DNA of 64,000 nt from Asanoa sp040676615 (GTDB lineage Bacteria; Actinomycetota; Actinomycetes; Mycobacteriales; Micromonosporaceae): assembly GCF_040676615.1 (NCBI RefSeq), contig NZ_JBFAPI010000019.1, positions 66,352 through 130,351 of the forward strand, given 5' to 3'. Numbering within the stretch: position 1 is the first letter of the stretch; every line of letters begins with the position of its first letter. Positions 43,945-52,444 of this stretch are shown here, in pieces. Position numbers and translations under genes: made by a program. The notes under the pieces were generated by a model. That model was given only the letters and a program-made list of their open reading frames with translations, searched no databases and was not told where the DNA came from.

Positions 43945-44801
43945 CGCACCGCCTGGAGGGTCCAGCCGCCCTGGGCCTCGACCTCGATGACCTTCAGGTC
44001 GGGCGGCAGGTCGGCGGTGCCCCGGTAGCGGCCGATCTCGTTGACGAACAGGCCTATCCGGTCGTCGTCGCCGTAGCCGCGGACGACGAAGTTGGCGCGG
44101 CCCGTGTGCGTGGCGGTGATCTGGGTGCCGAGCCGCTCGGCGTCGGGCACGAGGAACACGGCCGGCTCGCGGCCGGACGCCTTGCCGGTGAACGTCGGCG
44201 CCTTGGTCAGGTCGCGGAGCACGATCTTCCAGGCGCCGTCGGCGCGGACCCGGAAAGCGGCCGGCGCTTCGCGCTCCATCAGGCCGACCGTGCGGTCGCC
44301 GGCGTAGGCGCCGATCGCGTTGACCACCAGGCCGATCGGCTGGCCCGAGTGGTCAAGGGCCTCGACCATGAAGTTGGAGTCACCGTCGTGGGTGATCGTC
44401 GCGACGTAGCCAGCGTCGGGTTCGAGCGCCACCTTCGTCGTCTTGTCGCCGCGGCCGCTGATGGTGACGGTCGGTGCGACCACCCGGGGTGGCTCGGGCT
44501 CGGCCGACGGTGTCGCCGGCGCCCGCTCGGGCGGCGCCCAGGGCAGGGCCGGCTGCGGTGCCGCGGGCACCGCCCGCTGGCCGGCCTCGTGGAGTGCGAG
44601 CACGAGGCCAGTGCCGCCGAGGGCCACGACGAACGCGAACACCACGGCGCCGCCGACCAGCCAGGGCCAGATCGGCCTGCTGGGCCGGGGCGGGATGGGT
44701 GGCGGTATCGGCTGGCCGTAGCCGAACGGCTGGCCGTAGCCGGGCGGCGCGGGCGGCCCCGGCGGAGGGGTCGGCTGGGTCACCGCCGCACCGTATGACA
44801 C
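43941..44801 (-). CDS. Membrane protein with proline-rich head and duplicated beta domain
   Basis: 286 residues. The N-terminus is a Pro/Gly/Gln-rich stretch (PPPGPPAPPGYGQPFGYGQ), then one membrane helix near 48-71 and a Pro/Ala linker. The outer part holds two copies of a ~75-residue unit: YVATITHDGDSNFMVEALDH ... AIGAYAGDRTVGL and QITATHTGRANFVVRGYGDD ... EIGRYRGTADL, each ending in W(K/T). I do not know its function. It may be an envelope sensor or adhesion-like protein. Confidence 0.65.
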   Translation of the reverse strand: MSYGAAVTQPTPPPGPPAPPGYGQPFGYGQPIPPPIPPRPSRPIWPWLVGGAVVFAFVVALGGTGLVLALHEAGQRAVPAAPQPALPWAPPERAPATPSAEPEPPRVVAPTVTISGRGDKTTKVALEPDAGYVATITHDGDSNFMVEALDHSGQPIGLVVNAIGAYAGDRTVGLMEREAPAAFRVRADGAWKIVLRDLTKAPTFTGKASGREPAVFLVPDAERLGTQITATHTGRANFVVRGYGDDDRIGLFVNEIGRYRGTADLPPDLKVIEVEAQGGWTLQAVR

Positions 44802-44848
44802 CTCGTCGATCGTCGCCGCCCCGCGGCGATCACCGGTGGATCACGAAA

Positions 44849-44880
44849 ACGGCTCGGCCGGGTTGACCCGGCCGAGCCGT
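44849..44880 (-). terminator. Intrinsic terminator of tRNA-His
   Basis: ACGGCTCGGCCGGGT (44849-44863) and ACCCGGCCGAGCCGT (44866-44880) form a perfect 15-bp inverted repeat separated by two bases. In the minus direction it is followed by TTTTCG. It lies 8 nt after the tRNA-His 3' end, on the correct side to end that transcript. Confidence 0.8.
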
Positions 44881-44888
44881 CGAGGTGG

Positions 44889-44961
44889 GGTGATCGACGG
44901 GACTCGAACCCGCGACCCCCGGGACCACAACCCGGTGCTCTACCAGCTGAGCTACGACCAC
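44889..44961 (-). tRNA. tRNA-His (anticodon GTG)
   Basis: On the minus strand the acceptor stem GTGGTCG pairs with CGATCAC with one G-T pair, the D arm is GCTC...GAGC, the anticodon loop TTGTGGT has anticodon GUG, and the T arm is CGGGTTCGAGTCCCG. The extra G at position -1 can face discriminator C73, the identity pair of tRNA-His. CCA is not encoded. It lies just downstream of the oligoribonuclease gene, an arrangement I recall from other actinobacteria. Confidence 0.95.
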
Positions 44962-45048
44962 CACGTCGACTCTCGCCGGCATTCCGCCGGGCGAGGCGCC
45001 GACCAATGATAGCCATAGCCCGCCCGGTGACGTCGACAGGGTTGTCGC

Positions 45049-45639
45049 TTACAACTCCGCGGCGATCGCCTTCGCGCTTTCGACGTCGGGGCCGGGCAGC
45101 GGGACGAAGATCGTCCGGCGGTAGTACTCGAGCTCGCGGATGCTCTCCCGGATGTCGGCGAGCGCCCGGTGGGCCAGGCCCTTGGCCGGCTGACCGAAGT
45201 AGACCCGGGGGTACCAGCGCCGGCATAGCTCCTTGATCGAGGAGACGTCGATCATGCGGTAGTGCAGGTGCGCGTCGAGGCGCGGCATGTCGCGGGCGAG
45301 GAAACCCCGGTCGGTGGCGATCGAGTTGCCACACAGCGGTGCCGTGCGCGGGTCCTTGACGTACGTCGAGATGTAGGACAGGACCTGGTCCTCGGCCTCC
45401 TCCAGGGTGACCGCCGAACGGCGTACCTCCTCGGTCAGTCCCGATTTGGCATGCATGTCGCGGACCACCTCGGGCATGCCGTCGAGCTGCGCGTCGGAGG
45501 CGTGGATGACCAGGTCGACCCCATCGCCGAGGACCTGCAGATTGGGGTCGGTCACCAGTGCCGCGACCTCGATCAGCGCGTCCTTGCCGAGGTCGAGACC
45601 GGTCATCTCACAGTCGATCCAGACCAGAAGATCAGCCAC
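45049..45639 (-). CDS. orn: Oligoribonuclease
   Basis: 196 residues from GTG 45639. The DEDDh exonuclease motifs are LLVWIDCEMTGLD near the N-terminus, PLCGNSIATDRGFLARDMP in the middle and GLAHRALADIRESI with the catalytic His and Asp. Orn degrades 2-5-nt RNA fragments and pGpG to mononucleotides and is usually essential in actinobacteria. The frame stays open for 400 codons upstream through the GT87 gene, but that part is a shadow. Confidence 0.95.
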   Translation of the reverse strand: MADLLVWIDCEMTGLDLGKDALIEVAALVTDPNLQVLGDGVDLVIHASDAQLDGMPEVVRDMHAKSGLTEEVRRSAVTLEEAEDQVLSYISTYVKDPRTAPLCGNSIATDRGFLARDMPRLDAHLHYRMIDVSSIKELCRRWYPRVYFGQPAKGLAHRALADIRESIRELEYYRRTIFVPLPGPDVESAKAIAAEL

Positions 45640-45680
45640 GATCGACAGCCTACGCGCAGGTCCGGGTCCGCGGCCTCCAC

Positions 45681-45686
45681 TAGGCT
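45681..45686 (+). promoter_or_regulatory. -10 box of a leaderless GT87 transcript
   Basis: TAGGCT (TAnnnT type) ends 7 nt before the GTG start at 45694, the spacing expected when transcription begins at the start codon. No Shine-Dalgarno sequence lies before the start. A clear -35 box is not visible. Confidence 0.5.
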
Positions 45687-45693
45687 GCCGGGC

Positions 45694-46914
45694 GTGCAGG
45701 CAGTAGCCCCACCTCTGAAGATCAAACCCGGCACCGCGCGCCGGGTCGCCCTGGTGACCGCGCTCACCGCCGCGTCGGTGGCCTTCATCTGGCTGTACGC
45801 GGCCCGCCGGGACTTCTTCGACCTGCGCATCTACGTCAGCGCGCTGCGCTGGTGGGCCGACGGGCACCCGCTCTACGACTACGCGCAGCCCGACCGGGTG
45901 CAGGGTGAGCTGTATTTCACCTATCCGCCCTTCGCGGCGCTGCTGCTGCGCCCGTTCGCCGCGGTGCCGGTCGGCGTCACGATCGGGTTCTTCTGCGTGT
46001 TCACGGTGGCGGCCGTGGCGGTCGCGTCGTGGTGGTTGACCGCGCCGGTCGCCGACCGCCGGGGCCTGCCCCGCTGGCTGCTCGCCGGCCTGCTGTTCCC
46101 CGTCGCGCTCGCGGTCGAGCCGACCCGCGAGACCTACTTCTTCGGCCAGATCAACATGGTCCTGGTCCTGCTGATCCTGGCCGACTTCTGCTTCGGTTCG
46201 CCGAGGAAGTGGTTCTGGGCCGGCGCCGGCGTCGGCCTGGCCACGGCGATCAAGCTCTTCCCCGGCATCTTCATCCTGTATTTCCTGGTCACCCGCCGCT
46301 GGCGGGAGGCGGCGGTGTCGGCTCTTACCGCGGTCGGGGCCACTTTGCTGGCGGCGGCGGTGGCGCCGCGTGACTCGTGGCAGTTCTGGACCGACTCGCT
46401 GTTCTCGACCGAGCGGGTCGGTCGCACCGATTACACGGGCAACCAGTCTCTGCAGGGCCTGTTGGCCCGCCTGGTCGCACCCGACGAGCCGCCGAAGGCC
46501 TGGTGGCTGCTGCTGGTCGTGGTGGTGACCGCGGTCGGCATGTTGCGGGCGGCGCGGGCCTTCCGGGCCGGCGACGACCTCTCCGGCGTGACGCTGACGG
46601 GTCTGGTGGGCGCCCTGGTCAGCCCGATCACCTGGCCGCACCACGTGTTCTGGTTCCTGCCCGCCCTGGTCGTCCTGGTCGACTCCGGGCGGCGGCGCGA
46701 CCTGGCCCTGGCCGGCGGGACGCTGGCCGTCGCCCTCTACGGGGTGAACACGTTCATCGACTGGGGCGTGGCGCCCGACCCGACCCGCACGGTCGGTGAT
46801 TTCCTGCTGCGCAACCTCTACGTCCTGGCCGCCCTGGCCCTGGTCGCGCTCCTCCCCGCGCGGCGGGTGGGGCTCCGCCAACCCGTAGATCCGCCCAGAA
46901 AGGGACAGAACTAG
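45694..46914 (+). CDS. Glycosyltransferase family 87 (polyprenyl-phosphate mannosyltransferase-like) membrane protein
   Basis: 406 residues from GTG 45694, with about 9-11 membrane helices. GT87 features are DFFDLRIYVSALRWWADGHPLYDYAQP with the catalytic acidic pair, FTYPPFAALLL, FGQINMVLVLLILADF and KLFPGIFILYFL. Members include PimE-like enzymes that add mannose from polyprenyl-phosphomannose to envelope glycolipids. The start lies 7 nt after a -10 box. A perfect terminator stem follows at 46991-47025. Confidence 0.88.
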   Translation: MQAVAPPLKIKPGTARRVALVTALTAASVAFIWLYAARRDFFDLRIYVSALRWWADGHPLYDYAQPDRVQGELYFTYPPFAALLLRPFAAVPVGVTIGFFCVFTVAAVAVASWWLTAPVADRRGLPRWLLAGLLFPVALAVEPTRETYFFGQINMVLVLLILADFCFGSPRKWFWAGAGVGLATAIKLFPGIFILYFLVTRRWREAAVSALTAVGATLLAAAVAPRDSWQFWTDSLFSTERVGRTDYTGNQSLQGLLARLVAPDEPPKAWWLLLVVVVTAVGMLRAARAFRAGDDLSGVTLTGLVGALVSPITWPHHVFWFLPALVVLVDSGRRRDLALAGGTLAVALYGVNTFIDWGVAPDPTRTVGDFLLRNLYVLAALALVALLPARRVGLRQPVDPPRKGQN

Positions 46915-46990
46915 CCAGTAGCCACTGGAAGGGTTAAACTAGCATTAACTAACGGATCTACTTCTCCGGTTGCACCGTTCCCCCGGTGAG

Positions 46991-47025
46991 AACGGCCCTT
47001 CGCGTCGGCAGCGCGAAGGGCCGTT
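46991..47025. terminator. Bidirectional terminator between convergent genes
   Basis: AACGGCCCTTCGCG (46991-47004) and CGCGAAGGGCCGTT (47012-47025) form a perfect 14-bp stem with a 7-nt loop, followed by CTGTTCTTCC on the plus side. It lies between the GT87 gene (ending 46914) and the minus-strand gene ending at 47045, so it can serve both. Confidence 0.85.
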
Positions 47026-47044
47026 CTGTTCTTCCCGCCCCGGG

Positions 47045-49915
47045 TCAGCTCGCCTGGTCGGTCGGTGTGGCCCGGTTGTCGCTGGCGGGGGCCTGGCGCT
47101 TGGTGGTCGCCTTGGTCGCAGGGCGCCGGGTGGTCGGCCGCTTGGCTCCCAGCGCGGCGACCGCGGTGTGCGCCGGGCCCGCCTCGGTGGTCTCCGGCGC
47201 CGGCAGCCCGGCGGCCGTCTTCCGCCGCCGCGGCGGCTTCGTGGTGGCCGTTAATGGGGTAGCCGTCTCCGCCGGCTTGTCGGCCGTCTCCGCGCTCGGC
47301 TCTTCGGTCGGGCCGGCCTTGCGCCTCGGTGCGCGGGTCGCCTTCGGCGCCGCCGGATCGGTGGCCTTCTTCGCACGGGTGGCGCGCCGGGCCGGCCCCT
47401 TGACGCCCTCCTCGGCCCCGCTCGTGCTCACCTCGGCACCGGTGCCAACCGGCGCACCCGCCGCGGCCGGCCCATGCGCGGCGGTGGTGTCGTCCCGGTC
47501 GGACCCGGTCGACTCGATGACCTCGGTGCCGGTCGTGGTCGCCTCGGCCACCGCGGAATCGACCGGCTCGCTCCTGACGGCCGTGGCCGCCGCGCCTTCG
47601 ACCGACCCGATCCTGCCGGCCTCGACCACCGCAGTTTCGACCGACTCGCCCCTGGCGGCCGCGGCTGCCGCGCCTTCGACCGACCCGATCCTGCCGGCCG
47701 CGGCCACCGCGGAATCGACCGGCTCGCTCCTGGCGGCCGTGGCCGCCGCGCCTTCGACCGACCCGGCGGTAACGGCCTTGACCACTGCAGTTTCGACCGA
47801 CTCACTCCTGGCGGCCGTGGCCGCCGCGGCTTCGACCGACCCGATCCTGGCCGCCTTGGTCGCCGCACCGCGGCGCGACCCCTTCGCCGTGGTTGCCGGC
47901 GCGGATGCATCCGGCTCCAGCTGACCGGTTGTCGCCGTCGTCGCGTTCGCGGCCGTCGTGGGCGCGGTCTCGGCCGACCCGCTCGGCATGCCGACCGCGT
48001 CCGTCGCTGCCGTGGCCTCCTCGGCCGGTTCGTCCAGCAGCGACTTGCGCGCCGGCCCGCTGGCCCTCCTGGTCGTCGCGGCTTTCGCCGCCGTTCGGGC
48101 CGGGCCGGCCTCCGTCGCGGGCCGCGTGTCAATCTCCAACGCGTGCCTGCCGGGCGCCGACTCGGTCAGCTTGCCCGCGGACCCGTTCGCGTCCATCGCG
48201 GACGCCGCCGACGCGGCCAACGCCGAATCCGCCACCGCGCCCACGGACCCATTCGCGTCCATCGCGGACGCCACCGACGCGGCCAACGCCGAATCCGCCA
48301 CCGCGCCCACGGACCCGCTCGCGCCGGCCTGAGCAGCCGCAGCGTCCGGCGCCATCCCGGCCGCCCCACCTTCTACAGCCTCGACCACTCCGCTCCCCGC
48401 GCTGTCGGTTGTCGCCTCCATCGGTTCGGTCGGCGAGGTCGCCTCGCGTGGCTGGGGTGTGCGCTTGGGCGCCGTCCTGGTCCCCCGGGCCGCGCGGGAC
48501 CGGGTCGGAACGATCGGCCGGTCCGGGCTCTCCCCGGTCGGCTCGGTCGCCGTGTCGACGAACACGACCGGGCGCTTCTTCGCCGCCGTGCGAGCGGTCC
48601 GTTTCGCCGGTGGCGCGGCGTCCTCGCTCGGCACCGACCGCAGGTGTGCGACCTTGGCCGGCACGCCGCCCTCGCCGTCGGAGCCTGCGGATCGCTGCGC
48701 CGGCGTGCGGGTGTCCGAGTCGCCCTCCGTCTCCGTCCGTGGCCGGGGCGTGGCGTCGGCCGGGCGGGTGGTGGGGATCGGCAGCGCCGTGGCCGACCCG
48801 GAGGGCGCGCCCGACGTCGGCACGGCCTCGACGGAAAGCTGCGCCGCGACGGCGCTCACCCCGGGCAGTCCGGCCAGCCGGGCCGCCTCGGCGCGGGACC
48901 AGGTGCTCGCACCTTCGGACGCCGGCGGCCAGGCGGCCGACGGGCCGGGTTGGGCCGGCGGCCACGCCGGCCCGGACGGAGCCGGCACCGCCACACCGGC
49001 GCCGGCCAGGGCGTCGGCCAGCGTCGCCGGGCGGCCGGGCGTGGTGTTGTCGGAAGGCCAGTCGGGCCAGGAGCCGTCGGCCGGCCGCTCGGCGCCCGGG
49101 AGCACCGGGACCGGTGGGGGCACCTCGCCGGCGGGCAGGGCCGGCCAGACCGGCGGGGGGCCGGCCGGGGTCGCCTCGCCGGTGGTTGCCGCCGCGAGCC
49201 GGGCCGATACCTGGGGCACCTGGCTCGGGTCGACCACGAAGACCACCTCGCGGGTGCGGACCGGCCAGACCAGCGCGGCTATCGCCGAGCTCAGCAGCAG
49301 CACGCCGAGCACCAGCAGGCTCCAGGCGGTCGGCGGGAGCCAACCCGAGCGGGAGGATGCCCGCAGGTCGACGGTCAGGCCGGGTGCCGCGTCGACGCGC
49401 ATCACGACCAGGCTCATCTCGCGGCCGTCGAGCTCACCCGCCGTGAAGTCGATCGTGCCGCTGCCCTGGCGGGTCCAGAACGACTGGGTGCCGGGGGCCG
49501 CGTCGGACGCGGCCGGGCCGGGCGCGCCGGTCGCGCCGACCGGGGTCAGCCGCACCGGCAGGGCGCCGCGGCCCACGGTGAGCGCGTCGACCCGCGTGTA
49601 GTCCGCGCCGGCCAGGTAGTCGCGCACCGCCGCGGCGGGTGCCAGGCCGAGGAAGACCGGGCCGCTCCCCTCGCGGACCGTCAACCGCATGGCGGTGTCG
49701 CCGGCCCGCACGAACGGGGCATTCTCGCGCAGCAGCGCGTCGACGTCGGGCACCACGATCGCCCGGCCGGAGGTGGAGACGGGTTCCAGCGAGCCGCTGA
49801 ACGCGCCACCGGCGTCGCGGTGCTGCATGAGTGTCCACAGTGCACCGCCGACCAGTAGCACCGGCAGTCCGATTGTCAGCAACACCAGACCGGCGACCGT
49901 GCGTACGACCCGCAT
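47045..49915 (-). CDS. Large membrane protein with long repetitive, lysine/arginine-rich tail
   Basis: 956 residues from ATG 49915, with GGGGGAG upstream. Helix 1 is near 6-26 (VAGLVLLTIGLPVLLVGGALW); an outer domain of ~150 residues follows, with FWTRQGSGTIDFTAGELDG; helix 2 is SLLVLGVLLLSSAIAALVWPV near 195-215. The remaining ~740 residues lie inside and are low-complexity: Pro/Ala-rich, then a 22-residue repeat twice (DNA 48185-48316), a 26-residue repeat four times (47531-47842), and a histone-H1-like end (KRPTTRRPATKATTKRQAP). I do not recognise the family. DNA binding by the tail is a guess. Confidence 0.75.
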   Translation of the reverse strand: MRVVRTVAGLVLLTIGLPVLLVGGALWTLMQHRDAGGAFSGSLEPVSTSGRAIVVPDVDALLRENAPFVRAGDTAMRLTVREGSGPVFLGLAPAAAVRDYLAGADYTRVDALTVGRGALPVRLTPVGATGAPGPAASDAAPGTQSFWTRQGSGTIDFTAGELDGREMSLVVMRVDAAPGLTVDLRASSRSGWLPPTAWSLLVLGVLLLSSAIAALVWPVRTREVVFVVDPSQVPQVSARLAAATTGEATPAGPPPVWPALPAGEVPPPVPVLPGAERPADGSWPDWPSDNTTPGRPATLADALAGAGVAVPAPSGPAWPPAQPGPSAAWPPASEGASTWSRAEAARLAGLPGVSAVAAQLSVEAVPTSGAPSGSATALPIPTTRPADATPRPRTETEGDSDTRTPAQRSAGSDGEGGVPAKVAHLRSVPSEDAAPPAKRTARTAAKKRPVVFVDTATEPTGESPDRPIVPTRSRAARGTRTAPKRTPQPREATSPTEPMEATTDSAGSGVVEAVEGGAAGMAPDAAAAQAGASGSVGAVADSALAASVASAMDANGSVGAVADSALAASAASAMDANGSAGKLTESAPGRHALEIDTRPATEAGPARTAAKAATTRRASGPARKSLLDEPAEEATAATDAVGMPSGSAETAPTTAANATTATTGQLEPDASAPATTAKGSRRGAATKAARIGSVEAAAATAARSESVETAVVKAVTAGSVEGAAATAARSEPVDSAVAAAGRIGSVEGAAAAAARGESVETAVVEAGRIGSVEGAAATAVRSEPVDSAVAEATTTGTEVIESTGSDRDDTTAAHGPAAAGAPVGTGAEVSTSGAEEGVKGPARRATRAKKATDPAAPKATRAPRRKAGPTEEPSAETADKPAETATPLTATTKPPRRRKTAAGLPAPETTEAGPAHTAVAALGAKRPTTRRPATKATTKRQAPASDNRATPTDQAS
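47531..47842 (-). repeat. Four 78-bp coding repeats in alternating pairs
   Basis: Four 26-codon units begin GSVE(G/A)AAATA. Units 1 and 3 carry SESVETAVV or GESVETAVV; units 2 and 4 carry SEPVDSAVA. The array is therefore a duplicated 52-codon dimer. Reading frame is kept throughout, so the repeats are under protein-level constraint or arose recently. Confidence 0.85.
48185..48316 (-). repeat. Two 66-bp coding repeats
   Basis: Two 22-codon copies of GSVGAVADSALAAS(V/A)ASAMDAN differ at one residue and are nearly identical in DNA. They lie in the disordered tail of the 956-residue membrane protein. Near identity implies recent duplication or continued exchange. Confidence 0.88.
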
Positions 49916-50012
49916 CAGCGTCTCCCCCTTGATCGCGTTACCGGACAAACTGTACCCAACGTGACGATCCGAACACACGACGCAGATGGCGTGGCACGCA
50001 GACAAAGAAAAA

Positions 50013-50048
50013 CCCGCCGGTCGAGGGGCACTGCCCTCGACCGGCGGG
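50013..50048 (-). terminator. Intrinsic terminator after ycnI
   Basis: CCCGCCGGTCGAGGG (50013-50027) and CCCTCGACCGGCGGG (50034-50048) form a perfect 15-bp stem with a 6-nt loop. In the minus direction it is followed by TTTTTCTTTG, a clear U-tract. It ends the anti-sigma/copCD/ycnI operon 19 nt after the ycnI stop. Confidence 0.92.
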
Positions 50049-50066
50049 ACCGGAGAGAAAAAACGG

Positions 50067-50783
50067 CTAAGAAGCCTTGCGGGTACGCATGAACGCCAGC
50101 CCGCCGAGCACCAGCCCGAGCACACCGGCGACCAGACCGGCGATCCCCAGGCCGACCGAGGCACCGGACGAAGACGAGGAGGAGTCGGAGTCGACCGCGG
50201 CGGCGGCCACCGTCGGGCCGGCGGTCGGCGCCGCCGCGTCAGCGGCCTTGGCCAGCTTCAGCACCGGCGCCGGGTTCTCCGGCTCGTCGCCACCCTCGAC
50301 CGGCTCGTCGATCCACCGGACGATCTCACCGTCGGAGTAGGTCTGCAGCGTCTTGAAGATCATCTGGTCCTTGTCGGGCAGCGGGCCCATCGAGACCGGG
50401 AACTCCTGGAACTGACCCGGCTTGATCTCGGCACCGGCGGTCGCGGTCCAGGTGATCTTCGCGACGACCTCGGTGACCTCGCTGCCGTGCACGTTCAGCG
50501 GCGTCGACAGCTTTCGGTTCTCGACCGCGACCGTCCAACCCGGAACCGGCATCGTCGACACCGACGCGACCGGCGCGTCCTCGGGCAGGTTGACCTCGAG
50601 TTTGGTGGTCGACGCGGTGTCGCTCTCGGTGGGCACCCGGAACGCCACCCGCCCGTACCCGCCCTGGGTGGCCGAGTTCGGGTTGACGGTGACGTGCGCG
50701 AACGCGGGCCCGGCGATGCCGAGCGCGACCACGACCGCGGCGCCGCTGAGAGCGGCGGCCTTGGCCAGCCGGTTACGGATCAT
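50067..50783 (-). CDS. ycnI: YcnI-family copper-associated membrane protein
   Basis: 238 residues from ATG 50783, with AGGAGGG about 10 nt upstream. The signal peptide ends at AGPAFA, leaving an N-terminal His (HVTVNPNSATQGG), a hallmark of YcnI proteins in which this His binds copper. The YcnI domain is followed by a Ser/Asp-rich linker and a C-terminal helix (GLGIAGLVAGVLGLVLGGLAFM) with an RTRK tail. YcnI proteins act in copper handling at the cell surface. It lies 14 nt downstream of the CopC-CopD gene. Confidence 0.9.
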   Translation of the reverse strand: MIRNRLAKAAALSGAAVVVALGIAGPAFAHVTVNPNSATQGGYGRVAFRVPTESDTASTTKLEVNLPEDAPVASVSTMPVPGWTVAVENRKLSTPLNVHGSEVTEVVAKITWTATAGAEIKPGQFQEFPVSMGPLPDKDQMIFKTLQTYSDGEIVRWIDEPVEGGDEPENPAPVLKLAKAADAAAPTAGPTVAAAAVDSDSSSSSSGASVGLGIAGLVAGVLGLVLGGLAFMRTRKAS

Positions 50784-50797
50784 TGGGGGAAGCCCTC

Positions 50798-52444
50798 CTA
50801 AGAAACGGGCACGGTGGCGGTCACCGTGGCCTGGTCGATATCGGATATCCGCACGACGAACTTCAGTTGCCACTGCCCGGCCCGGGGCAACTGGACCGCA
50901 CCGGTGGAGTGCGTCGGCGCGAGCCCGAGCAGCGGAACGTCGAGGGCCTCGATGCCGGCCGACGGCAGCGACGCGGTGCCCTTCCACTCGACGACCACCT
51001 GGGGCTGGTTGTCCTTGGTGTACGCGTACAAGTGGATGTCGTTGTTGCCGACCTTGGCCGGATCGACCTCGACCTGCAGGTTGAGCAGGTTGCTGGTGGT
51101 GATCATCTCGGAGTAGTAGCCCGGCTGCTCCGCGACCGCCGCGTTGGCCTCGGCCGTGCGGGCCGGCGTGGTCTGCACCAGCGTCGCCGACAGCGCGAGC
51201 ACGACCGCGGTGACACCGAGTTCCGAGAGCACGAGCCGGCGGATCGGGCGGGGGTTGTCGGGCGCGGTCCGCTTGCGCACCAGGTTGCGGGAGAACGCCG
51301 CGACCCCGATGACGGCCCCGAACAGCACGACCTTGGCGATGATCAGCTGCCCGTACGACGTGGTGAACAAGGCGTTGATCGTCGCCACCTCGATCAGCGC
51401 CTGCACGACGCCGGCGAGGAAGAGCACCGTGACCGCGAGCGTCGCCCAGCTCGACCAGACCGGCAGGATCGCGCCCAGCTCGCGCGGGTTGGCCTGGCGG
51501 AGCAGGAAGGCGCCCAGCATGACCAGGCCGCCGAGCCAGATCGACATGCCGGCCAGGTGCGCGATGTCGACCACGACCGAGACCGACGGCACCTCCGAGG
51601 CGCCGGGGTGGCCGGAGAGCGGCCAGGTCGCCAGCCCGACGACGCCCAGGATCGCCAGCAGGGCCCGGTCGGCGACGCCGCTGCGGCCGGCCAGCAACGG
51701 CCGCAGCAGGAAGGCCGCGGCGGCCAACACGCCGAGCCGCACCAGGTGCGCCGTGCCGAACGTGCTGCCGAGCACGTCGCGCAGCGCGGCGCCCTCGAAG
51801 TAGCCGCCGCCCGTCGAGTAGGGCGCCTGCAGGAACAGTTCGCCGACGGTCGAGACCGCGACCAGGCCCAGGCCGGCCCAGGCCAGCCGGCTCGGGTCGC
51901 GGCGGGCCAGCCGGTGCGGCCAGAGCAGCGCGAGCACCAGCGCCGGACCGATCAGCAGCACCAGGCCGGCGTACCCGAGATATTTGACGACCGGGTAGCC
52001 GATCTTGAGGAACGTGCTCTCCGCGACCACCGGTGTGTTGGAGTCGGTCGGCGCCGCCGACGGCGCGCCGACCGAGTAGGTGAAGGCGCCGGCGATCGGG
52101 TGGCTGTCGGCCGAGATCACCCGGTAGTTGACCAGGTAGGTGCCGTTGGCACCGCCGGACTTGAGCGCGATGGTGACGTTGGCGCCGTCGAAGGTCGCCT
52201 CACCCGTGTCGGCGCGCGAGCCGTCCGGCGCGATCACGTGGATCTTGTCGGGCACCTGCCGGACGCCCTCGCTGAAGGTCAGCACGACCTGCGGCGGCGG
52301 GGTCGGCACGACCGAGTTGGCGGCGGGGCTGGTGCCCTCGAGCACCGCGTGCGCGCTGGCCGGGGCGGCGGGTGCCAGGAAGACGGCCGCCCAGCCGGCG
52401 ACCAGCGCCGCGACGACGACGAAGCGCGAGACGATCCGGCTCAC
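50798..52444 (-). CDS. CopC-CopD fusion copper protein
   Basis: 548 residues from GTG 52444, which overlaps the anti-sigma stop. A signal peptide ends near ASAHAVLEGTSPA, giving the CopC domain with its N-terminal His ligand and SADSHPIAGAFTYSVG. The CopD part has about eight helices with SGHPGASE and VVVDIAHLAGMSIWLGGLV. A ~100-residue outer domain follows (YYSEMITTSNLLNLQVEVDP). CopC binds periplasmic copper and CopD is thought to move it across the membrane. It is coupled between the anti-sigma gene and ycnI. Confidence 0.92.
   Translation of the reverse strand: MSRIVSRFVVVAALVAGWAAVFLAPAAPASAHAVLEGTSPAANSVVPTPPPQVVLTFSEGVRQVPDKIHVIAPDGSRADTGEATFDGANVTIALKSGGANGTYLVNYRVISADSHPIAGAFTYSVGAPSAAPTDSNTPVVAESTFLKIGYPVVKYLGYAGLVLLIGPALVLALLWPHRLARRDPSRLAWAGLGLVAVSTVGELFLQAPYSTGGGYFEGAALRDVLGSTFGTAHLVRLGVLAAAAFLLRPLLAGRSGVADRALLAILGVVGLATWPLSGHPGASEVPSVSVVVDIAHLAGMSIWLGGLVMLGAFLLRQANPRELGAILPVWSSWATLAVTVLFLAGVVQALIEVATINALFTTSYGQLIIAKVVLFGAVIGVAAFSRNLVRKRTAPDNPRPIRRLVLSELGVTAVVLALSATLVQTTPARTAEANAAVAEQPGYYSEMITTSNLLNLQVEVDPAKVGNNDIHLYAYTKDNQPQVVVEWKGTASLPSAGIEALDVPLLGLAPTHSTGAVQLPRAGQWQLKFVVRISDIDQATVTATVPVS

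Noticed and set aside
47531..48316. CRISPR-like repeat arrays
   Set aside because: The repeats are head to tail without spacers, keep the reading frame and encode Ala/Ser-rich protein.
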